A stretch of 64,000 bases of DNA from Grifola frondosa (Eukaryota > Basidiomycota > Agaricomycetes > Polyporales > Grifolaceae): NCBI GenBank assembly GCA_001683735.1, contig LUGG01000011.1:1701785-1765784 (forward strand), given 5' to 3'. The notes below the pieces were generated by a model, which was given only the letters and a program-made list of their open reading frames with translations, did not search any database and had not been told where the DNA came from. A program made the translations under genes and the position numbers. Positions 1-12,472 of this stretch are shown piece by piece (the stretch's first letter is position 1; the number at the start of each line of letters is the position of its first letter).

Positions 1-3000
1 AACTTCTTCTCGGGATTCCACGCCTTCTGCATTATCTCTTCGTACAGGGCATCGCGCGCGGCGAACCACTCCATTCGTTTCGGACACGGGAGGGATCGCT
101 TATCGGCAAGACGTAAACCTATAATATGATTCGTTCAGGGACATTGGGGATTTAATGACGGTGGATATACCTCGATCTATGGCAACCCTGCAAATTAATC
201 AAGGGATTTCAGCCGGTGCTGCTTTGATCTGATAACCAGTACTGACCACATCATAACCTACGTTGAGCGGACGAAGCTCTCAGAGTTAACATTGCGTCAA
301 GGGGTTTTTCACGCACTTTGGAATACTGCAAAGAATGGTCACTAACTAAGAATCCGTCTGAAGCGAGAAAAACGAACTGTGAAATGCCGATTCTTATTCC
401 GAACCTCCCTATTGCTAAGATTCAGAGAGCATGCTCCGCGGGGAATATTTCTGCGATTGCTCACTGACCAAATTGACCTATTTGAATACTCGTTAGAAGG
501 AATCAAATACGTTCACCAAAATGTCTCTGAAGGCAATACGCACAGGTCGGGTTCGTGACAGTGAGCAATCACATCTATATCGCAACCGGTTATTGTCCTG
601 ATACGGTGGCGTCATATTGTCGACTCACAATCGACACTGAGAAAGGCGAGTCAGAACTTCAGCGGTATGATGAGAAGTTGAGAACGTACATTTCTCTGAC
701 AGCGACCCTTGGTAACAGAGTTCGTTCAGCGTCTAGAAGTTCATGGCAAACGACTTACCATGTATCATATCCCTTTTGCCCTCGGTGTTAGAGCACTAGC
801 AAGCGATCTTCAGATGAACGACGTACCAGTGGTCTTCCATACTGCAATGCAATCGCATTATAATCGACGTCTATAAACATAACATAACTGGGGAATCGTT
901 AGACGCACCTTTTGCGATAAATAGATACAATCCATCCTGATCATTATAATTAATGGTGGCCTCAAAAGTGCAACAAACTGTGTCGTCAACATTCAGCGGA
1001 TATCGTGCACAAAACAAACGCAATGCGTACCTTCTCACAGCTCGCCGTATATGTCCTACGGTGACAGACAAATCAGCAGCAACCCATCGGATGACGATAT
1101 TATGTACTGCGTACCAGCTGGATATGGTCGATGGCACCGTTACCGATGCTGACCGGCACAAGGAACTGAGACATTAATTGAAAAAGCATGTCTGCGCCAC
1201 GTACCGTACAGGCTTGGAACCCTTATGGCCGTCCAAATGGGTAAGCTCCTCTTCTGGGAACTCCTTCTCGCCTACCATCGTGCATTAATAATAGTAATTG
1301 GCATGTGACAATTTGCTCTTATACCATGAATCGTGTACCTGTGTAACCGCGATGAATGTTCAGGAAATATCGAGAAGTTCGAAAAGCATGATACTGACAT
1401 AATATTGAGTGAGCCGTCCGCGTTCTTCAAACGCAAGCGCTCAAAGATAAAGTCCATATAAGCTACAAACAATTTCTCAATCAACTCTTGCAAAAACAGC
1501 AGTATGATGCATACCATTGGCTTCATGTGTGAATCCAAGGCGTATGAGGGCGTACAGCGTGAAGGACGAGTCACGAATCCAGGAAGCGCTGCAGATGGAT
1601 CAGCCACCGTAAAAAATGTGACGCTTAACCAACCGGTAATCCCTGAAAATGCCCGCGCAAGACATGAGTACAACCCAGCGTATCTATGTGAACATTCTTC
1701 ACCAATTTCTCGTTCCTCCAATATACTCTGGCAAACTAAAGGTGGGGCTTGCTACGATAGCTCCTGAAACGTTATCAATGTATGAGATACGGAATGCTGA
1801 CGAATAGTCGAAGACAGACCGGTTGGCTCGTAGATCAGGAGTTTGAGTGCAAGAGCGCTGCGATTCACAGCCTCTCTCCATGATCCTTGATATGTTGAGC
1901 GGCGGATCCATGCGTTCCAATACTGATTTGTTGTCTAAGGTACGGAAAGAGAAAACGCCGATCAATTTGCATGCTGCATTTCATGTCAAGTTATATCATA
2001 CCTCCGCTAACTCATGCAATAACCGCTGAAAAACAATATTTCGTAAAAAGATAGCAACGACGAATTGAATGTGAATTTGAAGTTACCTTAGTGAGCATAG
2101 GATCCTCTGGAGGACGCAGCGTTGATGCACCCATTACCAGCTCTAATCAGGTGAATAAGTGTAGTTTGGCAATCGAACAAAAACTACTCACTATCGTATG
2201 AGACTCCGAGTCTACGAGCGGTCTCCGGGCTCGGTTGCACATGAGCGGGAAGCTCCACATCAGGCGGCGTTCGCAGCACGAACGTGACCGCTTGTCCCTC
2301 CTTCAGTTCCAAGTCGCAAAACACGCTCATACCCAGATGACCCTTGTTAGTGAGATCAAGTAGCTGAAGCTCTACAGCCGGCTCAGCGATATTCTCAAGA
2401 GCAGATTCGGCAATATAGCGCAGGTCAAGGGAAAGACCAGCTTCAGGCGACACGAAGAGCGCCTTCATGTGAGGGGAACACGCAGAGGGTTGGAAAGGCG
2501 CAGGGACAGATGTGTCGGGGATGAGTTGAGTTGTGTGGGATGAACGAGCGTAGTTGAATGCTGGTGCGCACTCTACTCGAAGAGGAAACGAGCCACGAAT
2601 TACCTAGATGATAGTTAACAACTATGAGAGGCAGTTCTAAAGAGGCACATACTTCCACCCGACGAATTAGCCAGGTTAAGAGAGGTCGAGCAGTGGCACT
2701 GCTTGGCTGCGAGGGAGAAAATCTGAATACAAACTATGCTTAGCATAATTGAAAATCAGAAGGGATCTGTGGAAGTTATTCACCTGTGACAATTGCAACG
2801 CCCTCGTCGTTCAAGAACCTATGTATGGATGAGAGACTTTCAGATGCGATATAATCGAATCCGTACTTTGTTTGCAGCACCTGAAAATCGAAATAAATGT
2901 ATTGCAAAATAAGAGAGATATCGGAGTCTCACATTAGAACTCGGCAAGTAGTTCTGTTTCGTAGTGAAGGGAACAATCGGCGCGATGGAGAAGTGGCCTC

Positions 3001-3550
3001 CCTAACAAAGATGTGAAACTTCTTAATTGATTCGAAGACAGGGAATTTACCTTGTCCTTGTCCAGGATACGCGCGAACACAGATGGAGAATCGAAATTCG
3101 GAATACAATAACTTTCAACTGAATAAGGGTCACATCAGATTTGAAAAAATATGCAGGAAGCTAAATGATGCCGGATCAATTGAAATCTCGTCTGGATTCC
3201 GGGACTTCCAAGCAGTAAGTGGGAGACGACCTCAAATCTATGCTGTCCACTTCCGCAGACTCATAAAATCCACTCGAAGATTATAAATGGCCAAAATACA
3301 GAGAAACATAACCCCCATATGACAGGGTTAAAACGCACTTGATCCATCAATGCTGACCTACAAAAATGGGTCAGCAACATTCAGCGACATAGGGGATAGA
3401 CACACACCAAAGCAGCAGTTCTCAGATTCCCAATGCTTCGTGACGCGTCAAATAAAACCTGAACATCAGACAGTATGATGCTCACAGGCCATGATCCGCG
3501 ATGGTAATGTAACCTCTGTCCGACGTGGGCTGACACTGGTTGATGTTCAT
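1..3550 (-). CDS. GH15-type six-hairpin glycosidase, 3' end beyond the window
   Basis: Probable cytoplasmic glycoside hydrolase related to GH15 glucoamylases/trehalases; no signal peptide. It starts at 3550 ([20 protein letters not shown]). The N-terminal domain reads [19 protein letters not shown], then [11 protein letters not shown]. The core has [83 protein letters not shown] and DLSIWEVR. It runs off the left edge within the [14 protein letters not shown] region. I place 32 exons with GT..AG borders. Exons of 8-19 nt lie at 3339-3357, 2867-2880, 1634-1642, 1325-1338, 1039-1055, 827-841, 759-772, 690-707, 629-636, 469-477, 317-325, 247-257 and 171-187. One base seems missing in exon 8 (2653-2722), between VTDFLPR and [11 protein letters not shown]. 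Family assignment is confident from motifs; substrate is not known. Confidence 0.88.
629..636 (-). other. 8-nt microexon in the GH15 gene
   Basis: The bases tgtcgatt (minus strand) lie between tttctcag and gtgagt. They join codon halves on both sides to give [19 protein letters not shown], which fits the family. The flanking introns are 53 nt (637-689) and 54 nt (575-628). This is the smallest exon I find in the window. Confidence 0.7.
1634..1642 (-). other. 9-nt microexon in the GH15 gene
   Basis: The bases ggattaccg (minus strand) sit between a cag acceptor and a gttggt donor. Spliced, they complete Trp-Asp-Tyr-Arg of the conserved family stretch RNWDYRASWIRD. The flanking introns are 60 nt (1643-1702) and 45 nt (1589-1633). 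Without this exon the motif loses its core. Confidence 0.8.
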
Positions 3551-4548
3551 GATGATGATGGATACTATAGACACGGAGTTTATTCTGTACAACAAGATAT
3601 AAAGTGAACAAGATACAAAGTGTAAGCTTTATGGTTTGTGAAACAATGGGCAGACGGGTTGCTTGGTACAACTTATACGGTGGTTACCGGTCAGGAGTGG
3701 GTGGGGAATGTGGAAGCACTGTCCAAGTGCGGTTGTGATCGGTGTGCGACGGCGACCGTGTCAATGTCCACGTGACCAATTAAGTATCAGCAACGCGTCA
3801 TTTCTCCATCGAAGATTAGCCAATGAGCCATACAATCGGACCAGATCATCGTGAGGACTCGGACGAAACGTACTGGAGGCCATATTGGCGGTGGCACACT
3901 ACTGGGTTCTTCACAACTTTTTCTTGCTGCATACGCATTACATTTGCTACCTCCAAAAATCTCCAGCAGTTCTTGCCTAAAAGCGCCAGCTTCGCATAGG
4001 CACACGAATTGGCGATGAATGACCTTGTACTGGATATGAAGGTTCGTTGAAAAAAAACTACGTTAACGCCATGCTGCCGGAGATCGGGAGCGATGAATTC
4101 AAACTGTCAGATTGAACCAAGCGAAGAACACCCATCTAGTCCGTCGCCAATACTCTCGCAAACAAGACTTCTGGCCGCTATTCTCCGTTCTGCTCAAAAC
4201 TTTGTGGAAACCCGACGAACTTTCGATACTACGAGCCGTCATGGTGCTCATTAGGCTTCAGTACTTAATATTGCGAGTAATTACAGGATGAGGAGACGAA
4301 GCTCGCTGGACAATGCGATGATGGAAACAGACTGTAGCACAATGCTGCAGAAAATATTAGATTCAAAACGAATAAAAACATGCATCCCCTTTATCCAAGT
4401 GCACCTGCATTGTAAGGGAGAGATCGTTCCTGGATAATACATCCGATATCAACCACACCGAAGGCGTGGTGATATCGCCATCCGGATGTTCGTACATATC
4501 TCCGTTTGCGATATTCGCATCCTCAATTCCGTGGCTGACAGCAACGTG
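3551..4548. other. Intergenic, no gene seen
   Basis: This stretch lies between the divergent 5' end of the GH15 gene and the 3' end of F-box gene A. Only short ORFs under 90 codons without recognisable motifs occur. The part next to 3550 should hold the GH15 promoter, but I see no clear TATA box. Confidence 0.5.
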
Positions 4549-6809
4549 TCATAGGGAAAGAAAGGAGAGAAAAGCTCGTAGGGCGTACCTGCGCTTCAAG
4601 TGGTCGCGGATAATATCCATGCTTCGTATTTGGCCGCTGTATGCTGTACATAGTGAACAGCACCAACTGCTACGACGTTCGGAGCACTTCGTGATAACGT
4701 CACATTGGATCTCCAGCTCTTTCACTTTGGTGGCTTGATCTTCGCTGAGAAGTTCCCATACGATATCGTTATAATCATGTATATGTCTGTGCTCCATCTA
4801 TTGACGGTTCAGCATCACGGCAGACAATATGATATGTACGGGAGATGCCCACCGCAGTTTCGAAAGTCATAACCTGATGGATTGTCTCCGTGTTGCAGCA
4901 TTTGGGTCTTAGCCTGACGTCTAATTCGTGCATCTCTTGTCGCGTGGTGGAATTGGGGTCTTTGCCACAGCTCTGAACGATCTTCTGGGTGTTCTCGAAG
5001 CCACGTCCTATCTTCAGTTTACGACTGGACCACACGTCGAAGCCACTAGTTTTCCAGACCATCTTCATGTATTGGTCTTCGCCGACCATATCGTAAATGG
5101 ATTCATGGAGACAACCGTGCGCAAGGATTCGGGGTAATGGAGTGACCTATTACACCTCGAGCAGTCAAAAACGGCGACGGCGAGGTCGAGAACATCCACA
5201 TTCGGCGGCGCTTGCACACGTTCCGCCACCATCGAAGTCAGTTCCGTCTTAATGGCTGCTTGCCATCGGCTGACCAACTCCGGGATTGTATCTTGCAGAG
5301 GCAGAAAGTCGTCAGGGGTGAGATTTGTCGAAGATGGGGCATCAACAATGTCCCGAAATTCTGGCATGAGTGCAAAGTCCACAAAGCGAGGCATTAGCTC
5401 TGTCGCAGCCGTCCTAGGGATCTGGTATTTTGATATCGCAGTGTCGAGTACTTTGCAGCGAGCCTCCAACAAGCGCAAGCGTTCATCCTTGAGACGTCGA
5501 CTTTTTAATTCTTCCATGTATTCGACCAGCGTGTCTCGAATCTTTGGCCAACCTGATGACAGACATAGCAGTAAATTCATTGCATGGTCATGAAAGACCA
5601 CGTACCACGAGACGTAACCTTTCTTGCTTGTTTCACAAGTGCATGACATGACAGTGAGTGATATTCGTTGGCTTTCAAAATATCCAGCTCCTCTCCCCAA
5701 CCTTCATCTCGTAGACGCAACACAATTCTAATGGATTCTAAGATTATCCTCCCAGTTCATATGATGAGTAGCTTATATGGCAAGGCTTACTGTTCTAAAC
5801 GCTGACGTCTGACATCATCTAGTTCTTCAGCCCTAGCCGCTACTCGCCTGCTATTCCAATCTTCTAATAGTGCGGCATGCTGGAGAGCGAGCGTAAATTA
5901 GGCGTTTGGAAATTGGAAAAGCCAATCCGCATACTTTACGCAACTCTTGAACACGTAACTTTTGTTCGTCCACAACTTGCTGTCTTATTTAAGGATCACT
6001 TGCGCGCCATAATGCGATGAACTCATCAAGTTGAACTTTGCTGAATAGGATATGTCGGGATCGGTCTGCAAATGCAAGCATGAAACCTTGTTACTATACT
6101 TAGATAATAAGGTGACAAACTTGTATCTGGGACCACGGTGAGTGTATGCCAAATGGAACAAGTCATATCTTTCGGCACCATCGTAGAAATGATATGTGAT
6201 TGAAGAAGGCTATGGGAACAGTCATTCATCAGCGCTATATTCGGCCTATTGGGCGCGAAGACCATATCTTACCATGATTGTTTGCAAGATTTGCAGTATC
6301 GAGCAAAAATAGGCCATATGATGCTTTGCACGTTACCCTTGAGACAAATCTGAAGGACAATAGCTCTGATACGATGTCGAGAGATTGGAACAGCAGACTC
6401 ACATGACAATGCGGAGAGAACAAAAGGTTGGCGTATGCTGGCTCGCTGAGAAATGGTGGGCAATCAGGAAGGCCTTCGACATGTTGTCTCGCAGCCTTCC
6501 AAAAATGCGCCGAGGTGCGGCTCATAAGAATTGCTCGAAAGTCTTTGCTAGTTCTTGAGAGATGCAGCAAATCACGCGGGTGTAAATGCACGAAAATCTA
6601 TGGGACAGTCGAGAGTGCATATATGCGTCGTAATTGCTGTTTGACACATCCATGAGTGGAAAACTCCTCACCTCAAAGAGTATATCTAGGGGCATATTCA
6701 ACATATCTTTGAGTCTCCCTCTTCGTCCGCGAACGACACGCGGCTGCGAAGTCGTGGTTGCAACCGTCTCCGATTCTTGCAGTGATTTCTCAGGTTTCTT
6801 GCGAGCCAT
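4549..6809 (-). CDS. F-box-like protein A (paralogue of B at 50.3 kb)
   Basis: Likely substrate adaptor of an SCF-type ubiquitin ligase; its target is unknown. The first exon (6672-6809) encodes MARKKPEKSLQESETV and ends with the F-box start LNMPLDILFE. The second (6403-6597) continues HLHPRDLLHLSRTSKDFRAI, then FWKAARQHVEGLPDCPPFL. The third (6273-6349) encodes CLKGNVQSIIWPIFARYCKSC, a Cys pattern typical of agaricomycete F-box families. Downstream exons include FVDFALMPEFRDIV and VSRWQAAIKTELTSM (about 5065-5700) and a Cys-rich tail. The frame near 6008-6020 has an in-frame TAA (ALWRASDP, stop, IRQQVV). Either this copy is broken or a base is wrong. The exon chain in the 3' half is only approximate. 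Confidence 0.65.
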
Positions 6810-7050
6810 TGCTTTAAAGAGAATGACGGGCTAACGTCCAGATGGTTATAAGTAAGGATATACAAGCACGAGCGGAGTGGCGAGGCAATTTCAGATCTGA
6901 GATTGGACTTGTAAACAAACAATAATAACGCGTCGCGCTCGATGCTCGCGAAGACCAGAAGTTAAGCATGTATCCACGTTTACGTCTACAGCCCCATACA
7001 CCCTATGGAATAGAAATCACCGTCCATTCGCGTGTAGCAATCCTATACAT

Positions 7051-8214
7051 TCATGGCCCATCTAGTTTCGTATCGCATATAACGTCCTTCCACTCATCCA
7101 AAACGTCCAGCATCTTCTGACATTTGTTACGGATCGATACTTCTGCAGCCTCCCCAAGGGGGAGATATAGTGGCCACGGCTTCCCCTTCGCCTTTCCTTC
7201 ATTCCTCACGACATCGGCCAGCAACTCCATCGCTTTTGCCGGGTCTCCTGAGAGCTGGGATCGTACTTGGATGCACGTTGCTTCCGCTTTCAGGCGCATG
7301 CCATCGTAGTCCGGCATGTGCGAGCCTCCGCAGGAAGGATCTGAGAATATCTTCTCTGTACAGAACGCACCGGGCTCGACGATCAACACGCGAATAGAGA
7401 ATGCTGCTACTTCTGCTGCTAGCGTTTCGCCCATGACTGGGACATTGAAATGCATCGGTGTTCAGGCTGATTCCAAAGGCTCGAAAAGGAAGTCACTAAC
7501 CGCGAGCGGCAGCTTTGGATGCCGCGTATGATCCTGTTTCAACAAGAAGCGTTTCGTTCCGCCGTTAAGCGCGTTAGAATATGGACATACCTGAGCCCTG
7601 GGGTTTTATGAGACAAGAACACAAAGACACAAGAAATAGACGTACAGGAGCTTCTGCTGACCAGCTCGAACGGCTACCGATTATGACAACAGTACCGGAT
7701 CTACGCATGCGCATGTGGGGCAATGCAGCTGTAGTGATATCCAGCATACCGTAAAAATTGGGCTGAAATTGTTTTCTAAAATGCTCGGATCTACAACACG
7801 CTTCATGAGCAGGATTACTGATGTAATGTGAAATTAGCACCCACCCTCCCTCCTCGATGAAACCCATCATGCCGACGCCTGCATTGTTCACAAGAACGTC
7901 GATTCGTCCGAAATAGGTGACCGCTTCGTCCACTTTATGCTTGATCACCTCCAGCCCATCCGTAACGTCGAGTTGCAAGAGGCGTAGTTTCTCATTTTGT
8001 GGAAAATCTTGGATTCCAGTGAGAGACCGAGCCGTTGCTATAACAAAATCGCCGCGATTGAGAGCAATGTGTACTAAACGGCGACCGAATCCAGAGGAGG
8101 TTCCTGTGAAATCATGAAGTTCCCAGACCATTCACCAGCTGAAATGCATTCAAGCTTCATTCCCTCACCTGTGATGAACCAGACCAATGTAGTCTTCTCC
8201 CGTCCGAACGTCAT
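7051..8214 (-). CDS. Short-chain dehydrogenase/reductase (SDR)
   Basis: NAD(P)-dependent oxidoreductase of the classical SDR family with a Rossmann fold. I choose the ATG at 8214 (MTFGREKTTLVWFITG), because splicing to the next exon then builds the cofactor motif TGTSSGFGRRL. Further motifs are LQLDVTD (adenine-binding Asp), VLVNNAGVGMMG (NNAG), IGSRSSWSAE (catalytic Ser) and SYAASKAAAR (catalytic YxxxK). After the active site comes FSIRVLIVEPGAF, the usual cofactor-closing strand. Introns at about 7456-7500 and in the 7.6-7.9 kb part join these pieces in frame. The catalytic triad is complete, so the enzyme should be active. The substrate cannot be told from sequence. An uncertain ORF overlaps its 5' end in another frame. 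Confidence 0.85.
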
Positions 8215-8756
8215 GGTGCGTGATAGAGCTGTCGCAGTACAAATAATGCATCATATTTATACGGGGAGGACCCTCGGGAGGAACATTCTGATGTCGGAAA
8301 CGTATGTAATCTTTATGACGCTCTGGATCTTTGAATAAGCTTGCATAAACCACTAAAACAAGTGGGAAAACGTCATTCGTTGCGGTTAACAAACTGTCAG
8401 ACAAATGATGTAAAGTTTTTGGGGTGAGGGAGAGACCGGCGTGATCAAATTTCACGCTCACCGGACGGGTCATGTTCACGAATGGAGAGCAGAAGCGCGA
8501 CACTTCGGGGACATATTCCTATGAGAGACGCTCTCTGATAGATCAGCATATGCATGTCACTAGCACTCGATACGGGCAGCATCAGGATGCCAAAAGAATG
8601 CAGTAAGAAGAGAAGTTGAACGAAGATCTCAGTGTAATCATCCATAGAATAAAGAATGCGTTCTGCTGAAGAAGCGGAAATGCGCAGATTGAGGCCGCAC
8701 TCGTGATCTCGACGTACCAAGATCCGGGTCATAGCCAAGACTGTCAATGACCGCAT
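8165..8756 (-). CDS. Possible hypothetical gene upstream of the SDR
   Basis: Two consecutive minus-strand frames look coding. They carry a hydrophobic stretch (FVQLLFLLHSFGILMLPV) and then RPVSVKFDHAGLSLTPKTLH and FPLVLVVYASLFKDPERHKD. They can be joined by an intron near 8520. I recognise no family. The 3' part overlaps SDR exon 1 in another frame, so either this gene ends earlier or it is not real. Its 5' end is also unclear. Confidence 0.3.
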
Positions 8757-9111
8757 GATTCTGAGTCACAAAACAAGAACAAAGTCGCCCATGATTCCCA
8801 GTCGAAAATGAGAATTGGCAGTGCGAGGTAGTACGAGGGAAATATCGGCGCCAATAAGTCCATGTTGGGAGTCATCGGCTGTTCGAGGACGAATTTCATA
8901 ATTGTCTCGATCTTGTCAACTTGTGTCGAATCTTGTCAATGTTTCGTTCGTTTCGTTTTTTTCTGACGTGTTCGGCGTGTCAAAATGACAAAATCACACA
9001 TGTTTCAACACAGTTCCGACTTGTGTCGATCGGCTTCGCTGTGTGCAATTTGTGAGTCTGCGTCTTGCACTGTGTCTTGTACTTGGTTCGTGCTCTTCAA
9101 TTCCTGGCAAC

Positions 9112-12100
9112 ATGGGCGGCAAAGAATTCTACTGTAGCTGTGCAAAGTTCTGCAAAGGCATCCGAAAGGTCTCTAGGTCAACATATTTCATCCACAAGAA
9201 ACTCGTATTCGAATTAAGTGAGCTTCTGCCATCTCGCAGCTCTTCTCGACCTCCGACTGGCGACGGACCCATAGCCGGACCGAGTAGTGCAGGACACAGT
9301 GGTGGTGCCACGCAGGGCGCATCGGCTCATACTGATGCTGAGGAGAATGAGAGTGTGGTCGAGCCGCAGCACAAGCGCAGGCGACTTGACGAGGATGATG
9401 AGGACAGTAACGATCTCGAGGTATGTTATACACACCTATCTGCCAGGCTGTGCTAACGAGTGTCAATTTAGTACATAGATTCAGATATTGTTTCTGCAAA
9501 TCTTCAATTTCATAATCCTAGCCCTGCATCATCGTCTGAACCATCCGCTCCTGGCGCTGCTGCGAACCACGGCGCTGCTCTGAACCACCGCGAGAACCAC
9601 GGCGCTGCCGCGAACCACGGCGAGAACCACGGCGCTGCCGCGAACCACGGCGAGAACTATGGCGCTGCTGTGAACCACGGGGAGAATGCAAACTTGGGTG
9701 ATAACGCAAACTCGGGCGAGGACTGGATCGATCCAGGGAGCCTTGCGGCGCCTGCTCCAAATGAGCCTGATGTACCTTTGGTGGAACCTGAACTCGTGCC
9801 GAAGATTGAAGACATCAAAACTGCGATTGAATTCATCAAACTGCTCCGTACTGCGACATTGCAGGAGAGCGGCCTCGAACCAGAAGATCTCGAGCGTCTG
9901 TGCAACCCTCCCCAGGAGCCTCTCGAGATCGATGACCCCGACCTCCTCTTGTCCCTGGAGCTGTTCCTTGCTGTCAGCAATGCATCACGCGAGACGTACA
10001 ACTCGGTTCGCGATGCTATTATTCGACGCTATCCCACAAGCAACATTCGTACATACTATCAAGTCAAGACCAAGGTTGCGGAACTAAGCGGTGTCATCCC
10101 ACTCGTGAACGACATGTGTACCAATAGCTGTGTGGCATTCACTGGGGCTTTCGCTGCACTCGAATCTTGTCCTGTGTGCGATGCGTCTCGGTACGACCCC
10201 ATCAAACTCACCGCAAGCAATGGCCGCATCAAAGTCGCACGTCAGCACTACTATACAATGCCTGTCGGATCACAGATTCAGGTGCAGTTTCGCACCGCGC
10301 AAGGTGCATCGGACATGGCCTACTTTCACAAATCCATGGAAGAAGTTGTTGCACAAATCGAGGCTAACGGTGGCCTGATCAATTCATTCGAGGATATCAC
10401 TCATGGATCGGACTTCTACGATGCATACAAAGATGGGAGAATAGGCCCGAAAGATATTCTACTCATGCTCTCCATCGACGGCGCACAGTTATATCGCAAC
10501 AAGCAATCCGACTGTTGGATCTATATCTGGGTCATTCTCAATCTCTCTCCTGATCGGCGTTATCAAAAGCGCTTTGTACTACCTGGCGGCATTATTCCTG
10601 GACCAAATCATCCGAAGAATCTTGACTCATTTCTGTTTCCTGGGCTGCATCATCTGTCTGCCCTCCAATTACATGGTTTACGAATCTGGAATGCCCTCGA
10701 AAATTCTCTGTATACTTCAAAGCTCTTTCTGGCAATGGTAACAGCTGATGGTATTGCAATGGCGGCAATGAATGGGCTAGTGGGACACCACGGTGCACAT
10801 GGCTGTCGTCTCCAATGTCCGCTAAAAGGACGTCATAAACCGAACTGTCCGCACTATTATCCTGCGCTGTTACTCCCTCACAACTACACTGTTCAGGGTT
10901 GTTCCCACCCTGATGTCGATCTTAGCCAGCTTCCACCGCCCTCTGTCCACGAATATCGACGGAATCTTGGCTTACGTCGAGAGTTCGCCTAACGAGACGC
11001 AGTACAAAAGTCGACGCAAGGAAACGGGCATCTCTAAGCCAAGCATCTTCAGTGGACTCTCACGCACCTTGGACATTCCTAGCTGCTTTCCGCTTGATCT
11101 CATGCATCTTGTGTCTTTGAACATCACTGATCTCTTGATTAGTCTTTATTGTGGCACTCTCGAAGGTAGCAGGACTGATGACTGGGAATGGGCTGTTCTA
11201 CAAGGCGAATTTGGAAGACACATGGCGAAGATGTGGCTAGTGCGACACCATATCTGCCTGGTTCATTTGATCGCCCACCACGGAACATCGCTGAGAAAAT
11301 TTCAAGTGGATATAAAGCCTGGGAGTTTCAGACCTATCTCTTTGGGCTTGCATCTGCACTGCTACGGCACCATCTTCCTCGGCCCTACTGGCAGCATCTG
11401 TGCAAACTCGTCTATGCTATTCGACTTTATTGCAGCAGAAAATCTCACGCACTCAAGTTGTCGACGCACACAACTTACTAGTCGACGTCATCAAGGAATT
11501 TGAGAGTCTATACTACCGCCGCAATGTCAACCTTTTGCACATCATTCGTCCCTGTGTTCATCTACTGTGGCACCTTGCGCAGGAGGTGGTACGGCTTGGT
11601 CCCCTCATTTTATACACTCAATGGACTATGGAGCGCACGATTGGCAACCTAGACGAGGAAATTAAGCAACCTTCTAATCCGTATGCCAACCTTTCCGAAT
11701 GTGGTCTTCGCCGTTCTCAGGTCAATGCACTAAAGGCAATGATTCCCCAACTTGATACACCACCCGCCGCTGTGCCTCGAGGTGCTCTCCAACTTGACAA
11801 CAAATATATTCTCCTCCATGCTGCTGACCAACAGCTCGTGAGGTTCCTCGCATTGAAGCTGCTGCATTTCATCGCTTTCTTGTTAAATTGGGTCAATCTC
11901 TTGATCTGGATACATTCAATCCACGCATTCGTCGCTGGGCACGTTTGGGGCTTCCGACTGGCCAAGTTGCTCGTTCGCTATGGAAGGAAGGACTCAAGCC
12001 TCTCAGAGAGGTGCGAATGGCACGCAACGTGAAGGTATGTTGTTTACTGACTGTTGAGGATGTAAAAATATATATATATAATAATACTCTTTAGCTACTC

Positions 12101-12412
12101 ATCGAGGGACAGATTCATATCGCCGAAGTTCAATATTTCTGTCGCATCAAAGTTGATGAAGACTATCGTGTTGTTGCACTCGTATCCGTATTCTCACCTC
12201 CTGACCAACTGGTGCTCAAAGAGTCATACAATACCGTCTGGCTGTCACGATATCTGGGTAACGCCGCGTTGCTTGTCGTAGACGTTGATACCATTCAGGC
12301 TGTTGTTGCTATGGTTCCAGACAGACTTACGGAAGGCTACCGCTTTTTAGTTGAGCGATTCGGTCTTGATGTTTCCGAGCTTGCAGGAGTAGAGGAGGAT
12401 TGGGAGAGTTAG
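9112..12412 (+). mobile_element. Tnp2-like (CACTA-type) transposase gene
   Basis: DNA transposase similar to Tnp2 / Transposase_21 proteins common in agaricomycetes. The start at 9112 gives MGGKEFYCSCAKFCKGIRKV, a Cys-rich N-terminus. An acidic linker and an NHGENHGA-type repeat (9558-9690) follow. Catalytic-domain stretches are LMLSIDGAQLYRNKQSDCW (first acidic residue), FVLPGGIIPGPNHPKNLDSF and TADGIAMAAMNGLVGHHG (second). The C-terminal part has WTMERTIGNLDEEIKQPSNP and VNALKAMIPQLD, and ends ELAGVEEDWES at 12412. Frame changes near 10970, 11200 and 11480 are each one missing base, so the gene may be intact in the real genome. Introns lie at about 9422-9471 and 12034-12093. No terminal CACTA repeats could be placed. 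Confidence 0.8.
9558..9690 (+). repeat. In-frame short tandem repeat in the transposase
   Basis: The sequence cycles through gaaccacggcgctgc and gaaccacggcgagaac about six times, encoding ANHGA / ENHGA-like units. The unit is a multiple of three, so changes in copy number keep the frame. Confidence 0.85.
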
Positions 12413-12472
12413 AATAGATAGTAGAATTAATAACTCGAGAGTCAAAAGTACAAATCTACCCTGGTAACATAT

